Source of the DNA: Synanceia verrucosa
Lineage: Eukaryota > Chordata > Actinopteri > Perciformes > Synanceiidae
DNA: 64,000 nucleotides
NCBI GenBank assembly: GCA_029721515.1
Contig: JAQQSB010001520.1
Location: forward strand, 32,614-96,613
Direction: 5' to 3'
Every line of letters starts with the position of its first letter. The stretch's first letter is position 1. Below the pieces are notes generated by a model that saw nothing but the letters and a program-made list of their open reading frames with translations, was not told the DNA's origin and did no database searches. Below are positions 10,775-23,162 of the stretch, one piece after another. Both the position numbers and the translations under genes were made by a program.

Positions 10775-12640
10775 CAGGCAGCATGCGAGTACTCTGTCTT
10801 GTTGTGGTTTGTCTGTTTTTCTTTGTTGATGCTCTGTTGTCTTGTTTGTTGTTAATGCAGATGCCATCCTCTGTTTGCACTGCAAAACAAATCTACCTAC
10901 AGGTACAAATAAAGTCACCTAACCTCACCTATAAAACAATCAAATCACATCCACATCCAGGGCTGGTAAATAACACCATACAAGTGGAGCAGTGCCTCAG
11001 TAATGTCAGGCAGTGGCCCTTACTCCTCTTCCTCCTCTGACTCTGACTCTGGGATAGTGAAGCCGTTGTCGTCCCACTCCTCACTGTCCTCTGTCTGTGT
11101 GTGAAGTGAATCACAGTCCATGGAGGCTAAGCTACAGTACACATCTACAGCCTGTCTGTGCTGACTTTTCACTGAGAGACGTCTTCCACTGAGGACACTG
11201 ATGAGCCCTTGTGTAGCCTCCTCTGTCAGGTCACCAAAATCTGTAAATGAAAACAAACAAAACAACTGATACAGAGCATCATTTATTGATTTTAATATCA
11301 TATTATATAATATTGATAACTTATTGTTTCCATCATATATCAAATACAAACACCAAACATTTGCTGAGTTCAGCATAATGCATGGCAAGATTTCTAACAA
11401 TGAAAAATATGAAGGTGTTCTACACATGTAGGACTAAACCTGTTTGCAGAGTGGAGGAAAAAGATTCTCCTTTGAAGAGCTCATACATACTGTTGGTTTT
11501 GAGGCTCTCCAAAGTCTGTCCTCTGAGTGTCTCCACTTCTTTGACTTCCTTCAGGAGGTAAAGGACGTGCTGAGACATCTCCTTTAACAGGATGCTCTGC
11601 TCCTCCTCCAAGTGTTTCACCAGCATCACCTGGTCAAAAACAGTCCTCTTCAACATGAAGTTGTTACCTTCCAGATTGAGGAGAGGAATGGAGAAGGGAC
11701 AAAGGTATATTTACATGTTATGGCAGAATAATGCTTATTTCTGACACTAATATATTTATGTCCAGAGTACAAAAGTATTAAAACTGTAATTCAATTGCGC
11801 ATTGACAAAAATACAATAATAATAATTTAAATAAGTGAGGTCGGAACCATTGTTCCATCTGAAAATTGAAAACTGTTCAAAATTTACAACACTAACATAC
11901 AGTCACACCACGGTCATAGAGTGGGAATAATCTCAAAGATCAACAAGACAAGCTGACTTATTAGCATACCATTTTCATGCCTCTCCCATGGTGGGATGTA
12001 ACCCTCTGTCCAGACTGCACACCAACTCCTCTTCAATCTGATCTTCAGCCACTGAGTTGTACTGAACAACCTTCTCACGAAGCTTCTTCTTCAGCTCCGT
12101 CATTTGTTTTCTCTTTCTTTGTCTCACCTGGTTGCTATCTGCATTGTGGGAGGAAAAGAGAACTGTGTTGTGGTTGATAATCTTTTGTGGTGTAATGGAA
12201 ATTAACTTAGTTTGAACACAAACCATGCTGACGGTACAGGTCTTGTTTCTTGTGCAAAAGGGTTACACAGTGATGTTCTCAACGTCTGCCCTCATGTCTT
12301 CAGTACACCCTGGAGTGGATACTCTCTCTGAATAGGTAAACAATAACCAAAGAGAGAAATGTCATCAACTGTCTCATTTTCAACATAAAGTAATGTGCTA
12401 TTGTGGATGTGAAGGAATAACATGGACACATGAAAAGACATCAAAGTACAGGTCATTTTTCACCTGTTACCGTCCATTGCCTCACATCACACACCCACTG
12501 CTGTAGGGTTTCCTCATCAGGTTGTGCTCCTTCTTTATGTTTTTCGAGAAGCGGTAGCTTCAACCTCTGCCAGCTTGGTGATCTTTGAAAGAGAACAAAA
12601 CAAAAACAAGACAAATGCCACACCATAATGCTAAAACCAC
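10775..12640 (-). pseudogene. KDZ (Zisupton-type) transposase, C-terminal exons, left copy
   Basis: Minus-strand exons, each bordered by AG/GT-like signals. In gene order: a segment with EETLQQWVCDVRQW (about 12480-12590); the coiled segment QMTELKKKLREKVVQYNSVAED (about 12150-11985); a helical segment starting FMLKRTVFDQVMLV (about 11670-11490); and the last exon, GDLTEEATQGLISVLSGRR to an acidic tail ending EEEEE and a stop at 11020-11022. About 230 bases of 3' flank follow. Coiled coil plus acidic C-terminus is usual for fish KDZ transposases. Exons, introns and 3' flank recur at 44085-45700 and, in part, at 23163-24110. KDZ proteins mobilise large DNA transposons; this copy is split and broken upstream. 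Confidence 0.7.
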
Positions 12641-13771
12641 CAGTTTAAGTTAAGCTTCCATCAAAACAGATGAGACCTTAGACGACACCATCTGTATCCC
12701 AAAAGTAGGTGTTGAGAAAAATTATCTATAAAGCTGTAAAATCACAATTATATAACAGCACAGATTTTTTTCATAAGTATATAATATGTGTTGAGTCAGG
12801 AGAACGATCGGCAGGCATTCAGCATATTTTTTTTCTCTTTTCCCCTTTTGTCCAATTTATTTAAAGGGACTGGGTTTAGTTAATAAGCATATAAATATCA
12901 ATATAATAATAATACTAATAATAGTGCGTTGGGTATCTGCAGGTAGGCAGGAGAGTGAGGGAGGAGCCATTCTGATGAAGTGTGCCAGCAGACAGGTGTG
13001 TGGCTTCTTTGTCTGTTCAGTGTGGCATGCTGCTGCAGGGGAGAGACAGCTTGCATCAGTGTTTAGATGAGCATAGAGACGCTGTCGGTATGTCTACATT
13101 TTATGAGTTTAAATGATGTTCTCAATCAGTGGGATGAGTGCAAAAGTGTCTTTCCTCTTCTGTTTGTCCTGCTCTGTGGACACTAGTCAGTTAGTTATTC
13201 ACTCATTCATTAATTCTTTGTGCTCATTGCAAACTAAATGCTGATAGATAGATAAATAAATAAATAAATAGATGGACAATTAGACTCATAGAGATATAAA
13301 CAGATAGTATATAAGAATACTGGTTCATTCCTTTTGAAGTCACACTGATTAGTTTATTCACACTGGCTTCCTAATTTCATGTGTGTATATATAGATATAT
13401 TTTATTTGGTTGAGAGGCAAATTAAAGAACTGAATAAACTTGGTGCATTAATTGCCTAAATAAAATGCCGAATAAATCCAACCTCACTCATAAATTTAAC
13501 ATGATTTTTTTTTGGTTTAAATAATAATATGATATTTAATTTTACCATGATGAAATAAGCTATCAAATATACTATGTTGATAAATTTGCTTATCTAATTT
13601 AATGCTCTGTTTCCATTTTAAGGTTATCAATCTATCCCATCCTGTGTGGTATTGAGAGGATAAATAAAGACACAGTGAATGAATGGATGGAGTTGTATCG
13701 CGTCCTCTGTGGTCATCTATGCCGTTTGAGTTCAGGCAGGCATTGAAGCATTATCCCCAGAGGACTCTACA
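12641..13771. repeat. non-coding intron-like segment; 12814-13771 is duplicated inverted at 22204-23162
   Basis: No gene family is visible. The 958 bases from 12814 to 13771 reappear as the reverse complement at 22204-23162 with few changes, including a TAAATAAATAAATA microsatellite and a GCAGGTAGGCAGGAGAGTGA motif. It lies between the central and C-terminal KDZ exons, so it is probably KDZ intron. The stretch 12641-12813 has no partner in the middle copy. Confidence 0.7.
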
Positions 13772-16625
13772 ATATGAGATGAGAAGGAAATTGCATTTTT
13801 CCCATACTTTGACGTATTGGTGGGCTAGTGCATGATGAAGGTTGTCTTTCTTTCTTCTGTTCCACCCAGTGGCCTGTTGAGTGGCGTGTTCACTCTTCCT
13901 AATTGAATCTGAAATCACAATGGTAGGAATTAATAAATGAATTTAGTCTGTTGTTTAGTCACTTTAATTACAGTAAAGTGATACAGCTGTATCGTTCATA
14001 GAAATGTTTACACTGTTGAGGGCTGCCTTATCACAGTGTGAGGTATGACTGTGGTACCAACCTGCCTTTGTCATGGATTTGGTAATGAGAGCTGCCGGGA
14101 CAGAAAACTGTTAACCAACAAAGAAAATATTCCATTTATGTTCAGGCTATATACACAGCATGAAGTTTATGAAAAACCCTGCATTTGACATTTGTGGTCC
14201 CTTTCAGCAACATGCATTTAACATAGCTAAAAATATGACCATGCCACCTGTCATTTCAGCAGTAAAGGATGATATAAAGGATAGGATTTATTCCTCACAC
14301 CAGGCTGGTCAATTACATAACAAATAACCATTTCTAGTGTTTTGATTTTGATTAAGACTCATTTTACAATAATTACATACTTGCTCCACTTCCTCTCCAA
14401 CTGTGTTTCCTGCTCCATCCTGACTTCTCCCACCCCATCTCACCTGCAGCACAATGTAAGAAGAGTTACAAAGCCCCATAGTTTGCACTATGTTTTTTGA
14501 TAGAACATCATCCAGTAGAGATGTCACGCTTACCGGTGTAGCGGTAAACCCCAATAAAAATGTTTAGAACAATTACCGTTTTAATTTCAAAATAAAAACT
14601 TGTACTTTTGATAAGGCTTTCTCTGTATTTTTTACACTTTTTTGAAACTATTTCAGTTTGTGTAGGACTGTGTAGAATGCTTTCTGAACATATTCAACAC
14701 ACTTTTTCAATAATATCGCAATGATACCGAAAACCGTGATAATTTTGGTCACAGTAACCATGAGGTTAAACTTTCATACCGTGACACCCCTATAATCCAA
14801 TAATGCATGACATGCACAGCTTTTAAAGAGCATGTCCTTTGCTTTAGATTTGAAAATGGCCTTTCAAATATGTCATTACAAAAGCACAACATTCTACTAA
14901 TTCACAAGAGTAACTTAAAACACTTGGTGAAGGTTATAACACAGCATATTCTGTTGGCTAGTCTGGTATTTCCCTGTAGCTGCTGTCACATTACAATTTG
15001 AGTGATTGCATGTACCTCGCATTTTGGTGTATGGGCTTTAGCATGCATGACACTCAGTAATGATCTCATGTCTGTCAACTGCAAAAGCTCTGGTAACTGC
15101 TCGGCTACCTTGTTCAGGTCGGGCCAGGATCTGAAAAGCAGAAGCAGCATATTGACAGTTTGATAAAGATACATCTTAATTACTACATAAATCTACAATA
15201 AATACAATCACTGTAAAGGTATGACATCGGCCATTTTCACCAAAGGGATAAATATGTAAAACAGCAATGAGGATTAGCTGCATGTCACATCCATACAGAA
15301 GAAAGAAACATTTGCCGTATTTGAGATCTCTCTCTGGAGATATATTGGATCGGCAAATATTTCTCCTTGATAGTGGTTCAGTGTCCACAAGAGAAAACTA
15401 TGTCTGAGTAATCAGAAGAAAAAAATAGTGGTTGATAATAAACTTCTGATCAAGAGCAAAACTCTGTCAGCTGGATGTCTGTAAAAAACAAAAAAACACT
15501 TTCTGCAACAAAAGAGTGATAAATATAACTCTGCATCCAAGCATAAGTAATACTTCCAATTATTACTATGAATAAGACTTGGACTGTGATGACAACAGGA
15601 ATTGTGACACCAGCCTCAAGAACTATGCAGGTATCCACACAAACACAAATACAAACCTGCAAATGGCAACTTGAATGCCCTCCTCATCTATCTGAGCACC
15701 AGACTTTTTTGACATGGCTCTGCCAGCTTTGTAAATTGCATTGGCAGGAGCCACAGACAGCGTGGTCATTTCCCTACAAAGTCAGATTACACATACATTA
15801 TTACACATCAAAACACATCCAAAAACTACAACAATAAAAATATCTAATTCATAAACACTTACAGTTGGCACGTTGCCTCTGACAAGGTCAACAAATGTGG
15901 ATACCTCCTTGTCTTTGGCCAGGAACAAGCCCTCAAATATGGGTGGCTCCTCAGTCCTGTCCATATATAGTAACGATGACAAAGTACATTATTATTATTT
16001 GTTGAAATGTCAAATTATTCTCAAAAAGCACACCTATGGGGGTATTATTCCAAACAATCCTAAAACTAACCTCTGATACTAGTACTTACCCTTTTGACTT
16101 GGAAAACCTGAAATGTTTTCGGTTTCCATCACAGCAAACAGCCAGCATGTCTGGAGAACAGGCTGGACAGACAAACTGTTGGACGTGACACATTTCCTCG
16201 TCTTTGAAGTGACAAAACAAAAATTCAAAGAAAATTCGCTGGAATGTGTCAGCACAGATACTGCCCGTCTGCAAACAATTAGATTATGATTTGTTTTAAA
16301 GTGATGCCCAACATTAATATTAGCAATAAAGTAATATGTAATATATGTTTCAATGTGATTAAGACAGATTACCCTTCCAGCTTTAAAGATCTGTGCTCCA
16401 ACATTTTCAATAAGGCCTGTCTGCACATGGCTGGTGCTGTCACCTTCATGTGCTCAAAAGAGGTGAAGACATCAAACTTGTAGAGGGTTTGGCAGCTGGT
16501 ACTAGATGGCCAGTACGATACAAAAGCAGGTCTTTCACCTCAGGAGTCCATTCAGCAGAGCAGGATGGACAGGATTTCTTCGGCAAGTACACGTCACATC
16601 GGCCTGTGAACAAGTACAACAAGTT
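13772..16625 (-). pseudogene. KDZ transposase, cysteine-cluster and catalytic-region exons, left copy
   Basis: Reading down the minus strand: a CRCDVYLPKKSCPSC-like exon near 16600-16440; an exon with CHVQQFVCPACSPDMLAV then CCDGNRKHFRFSKSKG (16264-16080); GLFLAKDKEVSTFVDLVRG (about 15965-15862); a region around 15775-15655 with small indels; LNHYRGEIFADP (about 15385); SWPDLNKVAEQL to LLSVMHAKAHTPKCE (15140-15015); WGGRSQDGAGNTVGEEVEQ (about 14450-14380); FLSRAALITKSMTK-type residues with a substitution (about 14110-14060); and ATGWNRRKKDNLHHALA (about 13890-13800). The order matches the KDZ family: cysteine-rich part, CPAC...DGN, C-G-x-K, YRGEIFA, HAKAH, GEEVEQ, GWN. Indels and stops make it non-functional. 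Upstream cysteine-cluster exons are missing because the gene folds back at about 16625. Confidence 0.75.
13914..15487. repeat. left arm of a 1.57 kb KDZ inverted repeat
   Basis: It is the reverse complement of 16630-18198, with a spacer of 1142 bases. Matching landmarks run from ATCACAATGGTAGGAA at the outer edge to ATGTCTGTAAAAA at the inner edge. Differences are scattered single bases and small indels. Confidence 0.9.
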
Positions 16626-16629
16626 TTGC

Positions 16630-18198
16630 TTTTTACAGACATCCAGCTGACAGAGTTTTGCTCTTGATCAGAAGTTTATTATCAACCACTATTTTTTTCT
16701 TCTGATTACTCAGACATAGTTTTCTCTTGTGGACACTGAACCACTATCGAGGAGAAATATTTGCCGATCCAATGTATCTCCAGAGAGAGATCTCAAATAC
16801 GGCAAATGTTTCTTTCTTCTGTATGGATGTGACATGCAGCTAATCCTCATTGCTGTTTTACATTTTTATCCCTTTGGTCAAAATGGCCTATGTCATACCT
16901 TTACAGTGATTGTATTTATTGTAGATTTATGCAGTAATTAAGATGTGTCTTTATCAAACTGTCAATATGCTGCTTCTGCTTTTCAGATCCTGGCCCGACC
17001 TGAACAAGGTAGCCGAGCAGTTACCAGAGTTTTTGCAGTTGACAGACATGAGACCATTACTGAGTGTCATGCATGCTAAAGCCCATACACCAAAATGCGA
17101 GGTACATGCAATCACTCAAATTGTAATGTGACAGCAGCTACAGGGAAATACCAGACTAGCCAACAGAATATGCTGTGTTATAACCTTCACCAAGTGTTTT
17201 AAGTTACTCTTGTGAATTAGTAGAATGTTGTGCTTTTGTAATGACATATTTGAAAGGCCATTTTCAAATCTAAAGCAAAGGACATGCTCTTTAAAAGCTG
17301 TGCATGTCATGCATTATTGGATTATAGGGGTGTCACGGTATGAAAGTTTAACCTCATGGTTACTGTGACCAAAATGATCACGGTTTTGGGTATCATTGTG
17401 GTATTATTTAAAAAGTGTTGAATATGTTCAGAAAACATTCTACACAGTCCTACACAAACTGAAATACTTTCAAAAAAGTGAAAGCCTTATCAAAAGTACA
17501 ACTTTTTATTTTTCAACTTTTTATTTTGAAATTAAAACGGTATTTCTTATAGTCAACATTTTCATCAGGGTTTACCGCTACACCGGTAAGCGTGACATCT
17601 CTACTGGATGATGTTCTATCAAAAAACATAGTGCAAACTATGGGGCTTTGTAACTCTTCTTACATTGTGCTGCAGGTGAGATGGGGTGGGAGAAGTCAGG
17701 ATGGAGCAGGAAACACAGTAAGTGGAGCAAGTAAGTAATTATTGTAAAATGAGTCTTAATCAAAATCAAAACACTAGAAATGGTTATTTGTTATGTAATT
17801 GACCAGCCTGGTGTGAGGAATAAATCCTATCCTTTATATCATCCTTTATTGCTGAAATGACAGGTGGCATGGTCATATTTTTAGCTATGTTAAATGCATG
17901 TTGCTGAAAGGGACCACAAATGTCAAATGCAGGGTTTTTCATAAACTTCATGCTGTGTATATAGCCTGAACATAAATGGAATATTTTCTTTGTCGGTTAA
18001 CAGTTTTCTGTCCCGGGCAGCTCTCATTACCAAATCCATGACAAAGGCAGGTTGGTACCACAGTCATACCTCACACTGTGATAAGGCAGCCCTCAACAGT
18101 GTAAACATTTCTATGAACGATACAGCTGTATCACTTTACTGTAATTAAAGTGACTAAATAACAGAATAAATTCATTTATTAATTCCTACCATTGTGAT
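16630..18198 (+). pseudogene. KDZ transposase fragment, right (inverted) arm
   Basis: Plus-strand duplicate of KDZ central exons: CATCCAGCTGACAGAG, LNHYRGEIFADP (16733-16780), SWPDLNKVAEQL to HAKAHTPKCE (16990-17100), the GRSQDGAGN exon (about 17680-17720, with part of VGEEVEQ lost) and FLSRAALITKSMTKA (about 18005-18050). It begins at an intron end (TTTTTACAG) and stops at 18198, where Pao/BEL sequence starts. It cannot be translated alone. Together with 13914-15487 it makes a long palindrome; its order and junction to Pao/BEL are repeated at 60310-61795. Confidence 0.8.
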
Positions 18199-18490
18199 GA
18201 TGGTATTAGAAGGTGATTCCCCAGGGTCTCCCCTCCCAGTTGGTGGGTGTGAAGCTGCGGTGGAATGTAATCTGCCCAAGCTCCACATGCTCCTCAAAAA
18301 GTTTGATGGCTTCGCCTCTGAGGCTTTCTGAAAGTGGCTTGTCCCAGGTTTCTCTGGTAAGTTTTCCACCCCCCGTCTCCTGGAATGCTTTCCTCACAAG
18401 GATTGCCCCCTTCTGTTTGGCAGGTGTTACCAGGCCGATGGGGTCGTAAAGCCCAGCCACCTGGCTTAAAAGCTCCCTTCTAGTCAGTGG
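18199..18490 (-). pseudogene. Pao/BEL retroelement, peptidase A17-like segment
   Basis: Minus-strand frame reading LYDPIGLVTPAKQKGAILVR and ending TNWEGRPWGITF, the region that follows the reverse transcriptase in Pao/BEL polyproteins. It is cut at 18199 by the KDZ junction, so RNase H and integrase are absent. Upstream (18490-18743) the frame is broken by small indels. Confidence 0.7.
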
Positions 18491-19655
18491 GTCAGGAGTT
18501 CCTAGTCACACCTCGTCCTTGAGAAGATCTTTGCTCACCCTCACCTTTTTCTTCCTCTTAGAAAAGTTGATGGATGTGAACATGTAGAGTTTATCTTCTC
18601 CCACATTAGAACCAACACCCAGAGCTTTGTTATCTTTGTCTCTCATTTGATTTGGAAGAATGATGGTTGAAACTTTTGTCACATCCTCCTCTCCTTCCTG
18701 GACAGCATCACTCCTTTACCTCCCACTGTTCTCTGACCGTACCTATGGTTTCACCAGGAAGCCCCCAGCTCTCAGGATTTCCCCCACACCTTGGGTAATT
18801 TCATCCAGTTTCTCCAGGCTGTTGTGGGAGGTAAGGATGTCATCAACATAGCTATCCTCTTCAAGGACTCTGCATTCCTCTGTCCGATGGGCAAAGATGG
18901 GAAGCTTGGCTGTTTCTCTCATAGCTAGTTGTGCTATACATCCAGCTGGTCTGTCTCCCATATTAACACGGGTGATGGCATACTCTCTTATCTCCTCCTC
19001 AGGCTTATCCCTCCAAAGGAATCGGTGCAGGTGCATTTCACATTCCTCTAACCACACTGAATTGTACATCTTCTTGATGTCTCCAAGGGCAGCATGTACC
19101 CCTCTTCTGAACCTCAATAACACAGCTCTGATTGGATTGAACACATCAGGTTCCTTCAGCAGAAGATCATTCATACTTATCCCTTTGAATTTTTGACTAC
19201 TATTCCATACCAATCGTACTGGGGTCGTGACAGAATGTGGGTTTGGTGCCACCAGGTGGATCACGTACTACACTGGTCCTTTCCATTTCCTCCTAATTCC
19301 ATCAGAAAGCTCAATGGCAGCACCCCGCTCAACCATTTCATGGATCTGTGTTGTGTTTATGGTTTTCCACTCTGGTTGTCTCTGCAGCTGTCTTTCTGTC
19401 CTTAAGAATGTGGCCTCTACTGCGCTTTTTTTTGTTAGGAAGTGAGGTGGGGTCCTCTATCCATGGGTACTTAGCATCCCAGTGGGGAGACTCTGTGTGC
19501 CCATCCATGCACACATAGGTGAGTCCTCCTCTTATGATCTCAAGTTCCTTTTCCTCTGCCAGAGTCATATCTTTTCCTCCTGGCTGGCAGTTGCCGCAGC
19601 GACATCCTCCAAACTTTGGCTCACATGCGCTCCAATGCTCTCCCACCACCACCAG
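18491..19655 (-). pseudogene. Pao/BEL retroelement, reverse transcriptase region
   Basis: The longest piece (19264-18743) contains PVRLVWNSSQKFKG, NPIRAVLLRFRRG, ALGDIKKMYNSV, the sequence DRPAGCIAQLAM and the catalytic YVDD in EEDSYVDDILTS, all in the order of a Pao/BEL reverse transcriptase. An upstream frame (19652-19338) holds a C-rich FGGCRCGNCQPGGKDMTL segment and the linker. The frame shifts near 19260-19400. With the segments on both sides it forms one polyprotein read from 22160 towards 18199. Without integrase and LTRs it is not autonomous. Confidence 0.75.
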
Positions 19656-20640
19656 TCAAGAAAACTCACGGGTAGTTGTAGTTGTGAACTTTGGGGCGAT
19701 TCTGTCTTTATACTCTTCAAATGCAAGCTTAGCCTCTGGACCTCTGAAAACTTCTGTGTACTTAACAGCAGCCGTCCTCATGGAGCAGGCAAAGTGGATT
19801 TTTGACTCATAAGCTGCGACCTCAACATCCTCAAACAGGTCAGGGTGTGCTCCGCCCACTGTCCTTCCCAAAGGGCTTTCCCACAAGACGAGGTCACCAA
19901 TAACTCTTACCCTTTGTGGTGCAAGCCTCTCCTCTCTGTGGCTGATGAGAAGTTCAACGTCTTTTGGTCTCTTCAACTCCTCCAGCTTAACCTCAGGGAA
20001 GAATTTCCTCAGTCTCTCAGGATCAACAGCCCTGTGTGCTTTGGCAATCTCATCCAGCCCACAGCAGACAAGTTCGTGAGCTATTACTCTGCCTTGAGGT
20101 GTCTTGATCCTAACTCGGAGGAGGTATCTTTTTGTTTTCACTTTCATGGCCATCCTGCCTACACCATGTAGGATTAAGGTCACTTTCTCGCACCGTAATT
20201 TCAGCCTTTCAGCAGCTTTGTGGCTTATGTAGTTTGTATCAGAAGCAAGATCAATTAGAGTCCCAATCTTCTGACCTGCATTTGCGGTGACCTCCATCAG
20301 CATCATGATGACAGGGAGTTCGCGTAGTCTATTCCTCGCCAGAAGCTCAGTCCAGGTCTCACTGGTGTTGATCCTGCCTGCAGTGCTGTTGGTGAAGACT
20401 TTTCTGCACCTCTCTGCCATCTCTGGGGAAAGCTCAGGCAAAAAGTCCTGTTGGTCGTCCGTGAATCGGTCTTTAGTACCTTCTCCACGCTGCTCTTCAG
20501 TGCTTCTGCTGCTGTTTCCTTTTGGGCAGAGGAAGTAGTGGTGACTCGATGTTCCCTCCCCTTTACAGTCTTTGTTCCTGCATAAGAAGGTGTCTCTGCA
20601 GTATCCATCACTCTAATGGCATCCAAGGCATTTTGTGCAA
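19656..20640 (-). pseudogene. Pao/BEL retroelement, zinc-knuckle and aspartic protease region
   Basis: A cysteine-histidine-rich stretch (about 20800-20560) is followed by a protease-like domain in the 20441-19656 frame: LPVIMMLMEVTANAGQKIG, LIDLASDTNYISHKAAERL (a D-x-x-S/D-type active-site loop) and VTLILHGVGRM. This is the retropepsin-like DUF1758 arrangement of Pao/BEL proteins, expected to mature the polyprotein. The C-terminal half (HELVCCGLDEIAKAHR, DVELLISHREERL, PLGRTVGGAHP) also fits that family. Small frame breaks separate it from gag and RT. Confidence 0.75.
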
Positions 20641-20801
20641 GCTCCCACTCTTTTCAGGGCAGCCTTCTTCTCATGGAGATTCAGTCTCTTGAACTTCTTA
20701 CAGAGGAATATTTTGTCATGGTGTCTTTCATCACCACACACAGCACACATGTTCCCAAGTGCTTTCTTTGCTGTCCTTGTGGCGGCATAGTTTTTCTCAG
20801 G

Positions 20802-22160
20802 TTATTTGAATGAATGGTAGTCTGGTTTTTCAGTCTTTCCCACTCCTTCAAGCTGCTCTAGCCTCTCAAGAATCTCCTCTTGGTTCTTCAGGAATCTCAG
20901 TAATGCATCAAAGTGGTTGCTGGGAGTGACATTGCTACTTGGGTCTACCATGAAAATCAGCCAGTCTCTCTTAATGAAATCTGGTAACTTACTTTCTATT
21001 GCTTTGGTCACCAAGGGATTGTTCAGTGCACCAGAATTCCACAGTTCTGTGAGATCTGACAAGGCTTTCTCTACTAACTGTATTAAGTCGATGACTCTCC
21101 TGGGCTGGTTTCCCTTCACAGCAGGCATGTTCTCCAGTTCTTGTAGAATCTCTAAGGTGATGGTTGTCTTATTCCCATACCTGTTTTCCACGATTCTGAA
21201 TATCTCTTCAGCAGTACTATATGTTGACAGTCTGAGATCCCTTAATATCTTCCCATCAACACTGTTGAGGAGTTGGATTTTCTTGACCTCAGCTGATCCA
21301 GATGGTTCGCCTTGACTTTGTGGGCTCTCCCAGTCTTTCCTCCACCTGTGGTATTCTCTTTTATTTCCACCGAAGATGGGAAGGGCTGTTGGTTTAATCC
21401 TCACAGCAGCAGGTGCAGGTGCTGCTGGCATTACTGGTTCTCTGCCACTCTCAACAGCTGTCTCTGCAGTCCTCCTTGCAGCGATGAACTCAGCTTTCCT
21501 CATTTCCAGCCTGCTGAATACAACCCTTAAATCTTTAATTTGGTCATTCAGGCACTGTCTCTCATCCATGAGGATCCACCGCTCCCAGGCAGACATAGTT
21601 CTGGTGTCCTCGTGCACCCTCTTCCCCAGGAGGGTTAGGTGCATCTCATAGCTCTCCAAGTGGGTACTTTCAACAGGTAGGTTTTCAGCTACATCACAGC
21701 TCTTCTCAGTTTCATGGATCACTGCTGTGAGCTCATAACAGCCATACATGGACCACAGGTTCACTTGGACAATGTCTTTCAATTCTTTCCATCTTTCTTC
21801 AACTTCAGTTGCAGTTCTCTCAATGTCACCCTCTAGTGTCTCTCCAAGAACTGCATCTTCTTCCTTTGTTTGCTCTGATGCCTCAGCCTGGAGTCCCATC
21901 CTATAGTCCTCGTTGGCATCAAGAAGTCTCCTGTAGCAATCAGAGAGTCTGTTGAATTCCTCCCTCAGTTCTGCCTCGACCATGCTGTCTGCCTCTTTTC
22001 TGAGGAAGGTGGCCTGCTTTGTGAAGCTACTCTTTGCAGTGGTTCTTTCCCTCCTGAGTTGTTTCACAGTCTTCTCCAACATTTCCTCTGTCATCTTTCT
22101 CAGGAATATAGGACTCCTCTGGCTTTTACCTTTGCGTCTACAGCCCTCTTGGACGTGCAA
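20802..22160 (-). pseudogene. Pao/BEL retroelement, gag-like (DUF1759-type) region
   Basis: A 452-codon open frame starts at 22160 with a basic segment. It continues with coiled-coil-rich helices (MTEEMLEKTVKQLRRERTTA; RLSDCYRRLLDANEDYRMGL) and then the DUF1759 core: KPTALPIFGGNKREYHRWRK, KKIQLLNSVDGKILRDL, IVENRYGNKTTITLEILQEL and PVKGN-like PAVKGNQPRRVIDLIQLVEK. That order is typical of Pao/BEL gag, which packages element RNA. It is the best-kept part of this retroelement, but no LTR or primer-binding site lies upstream: KDZ-linked sequence resumes at 22204, so the true start may be lost. Confidence 0.75.
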
Positions 22161-22203
22161 AGCCTTTTATCTTCTCATCCACGCTGCACGCTCGGTTATC
22201 AAC

Positions 22204-23162
22204 TGTAGAGTCCTCTGGGGATAATGCTTCAATGCCTGCCTGAACTCCAACGGCATAGATGACCACAGAGGACGCGGTACAACTCCATCCATTCATTCAC
22301 TGTGTCTTTATTTATCCTCTCAATACCACACAGGATGGGATAGGTTGATAACCTTAAAATGGAAACAGAGCATTAAATTAGATAAGCAGATTTATCAACA
22401 TAGTATATTTGATAGCTTATTTCATCATGGTAAAATTAAATATCATATTATTATTTAAACAAAAAAAAATCATGTTAAATTTATGAGTGAGGTTGGATTT
22501 ATTAGACATTTTATTTAGGCAATTAATGCACCAAGTCTATTCAGTTCTTTAATTTGCCTCTCAACCAAATAAAATATATCTATATATACACACATGAAAT
22601 TAGGAAGCCAGTGTGAATAAACTAATCAGTGTGACTTCAAAAGGAATCAACCAGTATTCTTATATACTATCTGTTTATATCTCTATGAGTCTAATTGTCC
22701 ATCTATTTATTTATTTATTTATTTATCTATCAGCATTTAGTTGGCAATGAGCACAATGAATTAATGAATGAGTGAATAACTAACTGACTAGTGCCCACAG
22801 AGCAGGGCAAACAGAAGAGGAAAGACACTTTTGCACTCATCCCACTGATTGAGAACATCATTTAAACTCATAAAATGTAGACATACCGATAGCGTCTCTG
22901 TGCTCATCTAAACACTGATGTAAGCTGTCTCTCCCCCGCAGCAGCATGCCACACTGAACAGACAAAGAAGCCACACACCTGTCTGCTGGCACACTTCATC
23001 AGAATGGCTCCTCCCTCACTCTCCTGCCTACCTGCAGATACCCAACGCACTATTATTATTAGTATTAGTATTATATTGATATTTATATGATTATTAATTA
23101 AACCCAGTCCCTTTAAATAAATTGGACATAAGGGGAAAAGAGAAAAAAAATATGCTGAATGC
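22204..23162. repeat. inverted duplicate of 12814-13771 (KDZ intron-like)
   Basis: Reverse complement of 12814-13771, from TGTAGAGTCCTCTGGGG to ATATGCTGAATGC, including a TTTATTTATTTATTTA microsatellite at about 22700-22725. There is no gene. It links the Pao/BEL segment to the KDZ 3' exons. At 23162 the sequence jumps directly to a point that matches 11732 in the left copy, so about 1.08 kb is missing here. Confidence 0.85.
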
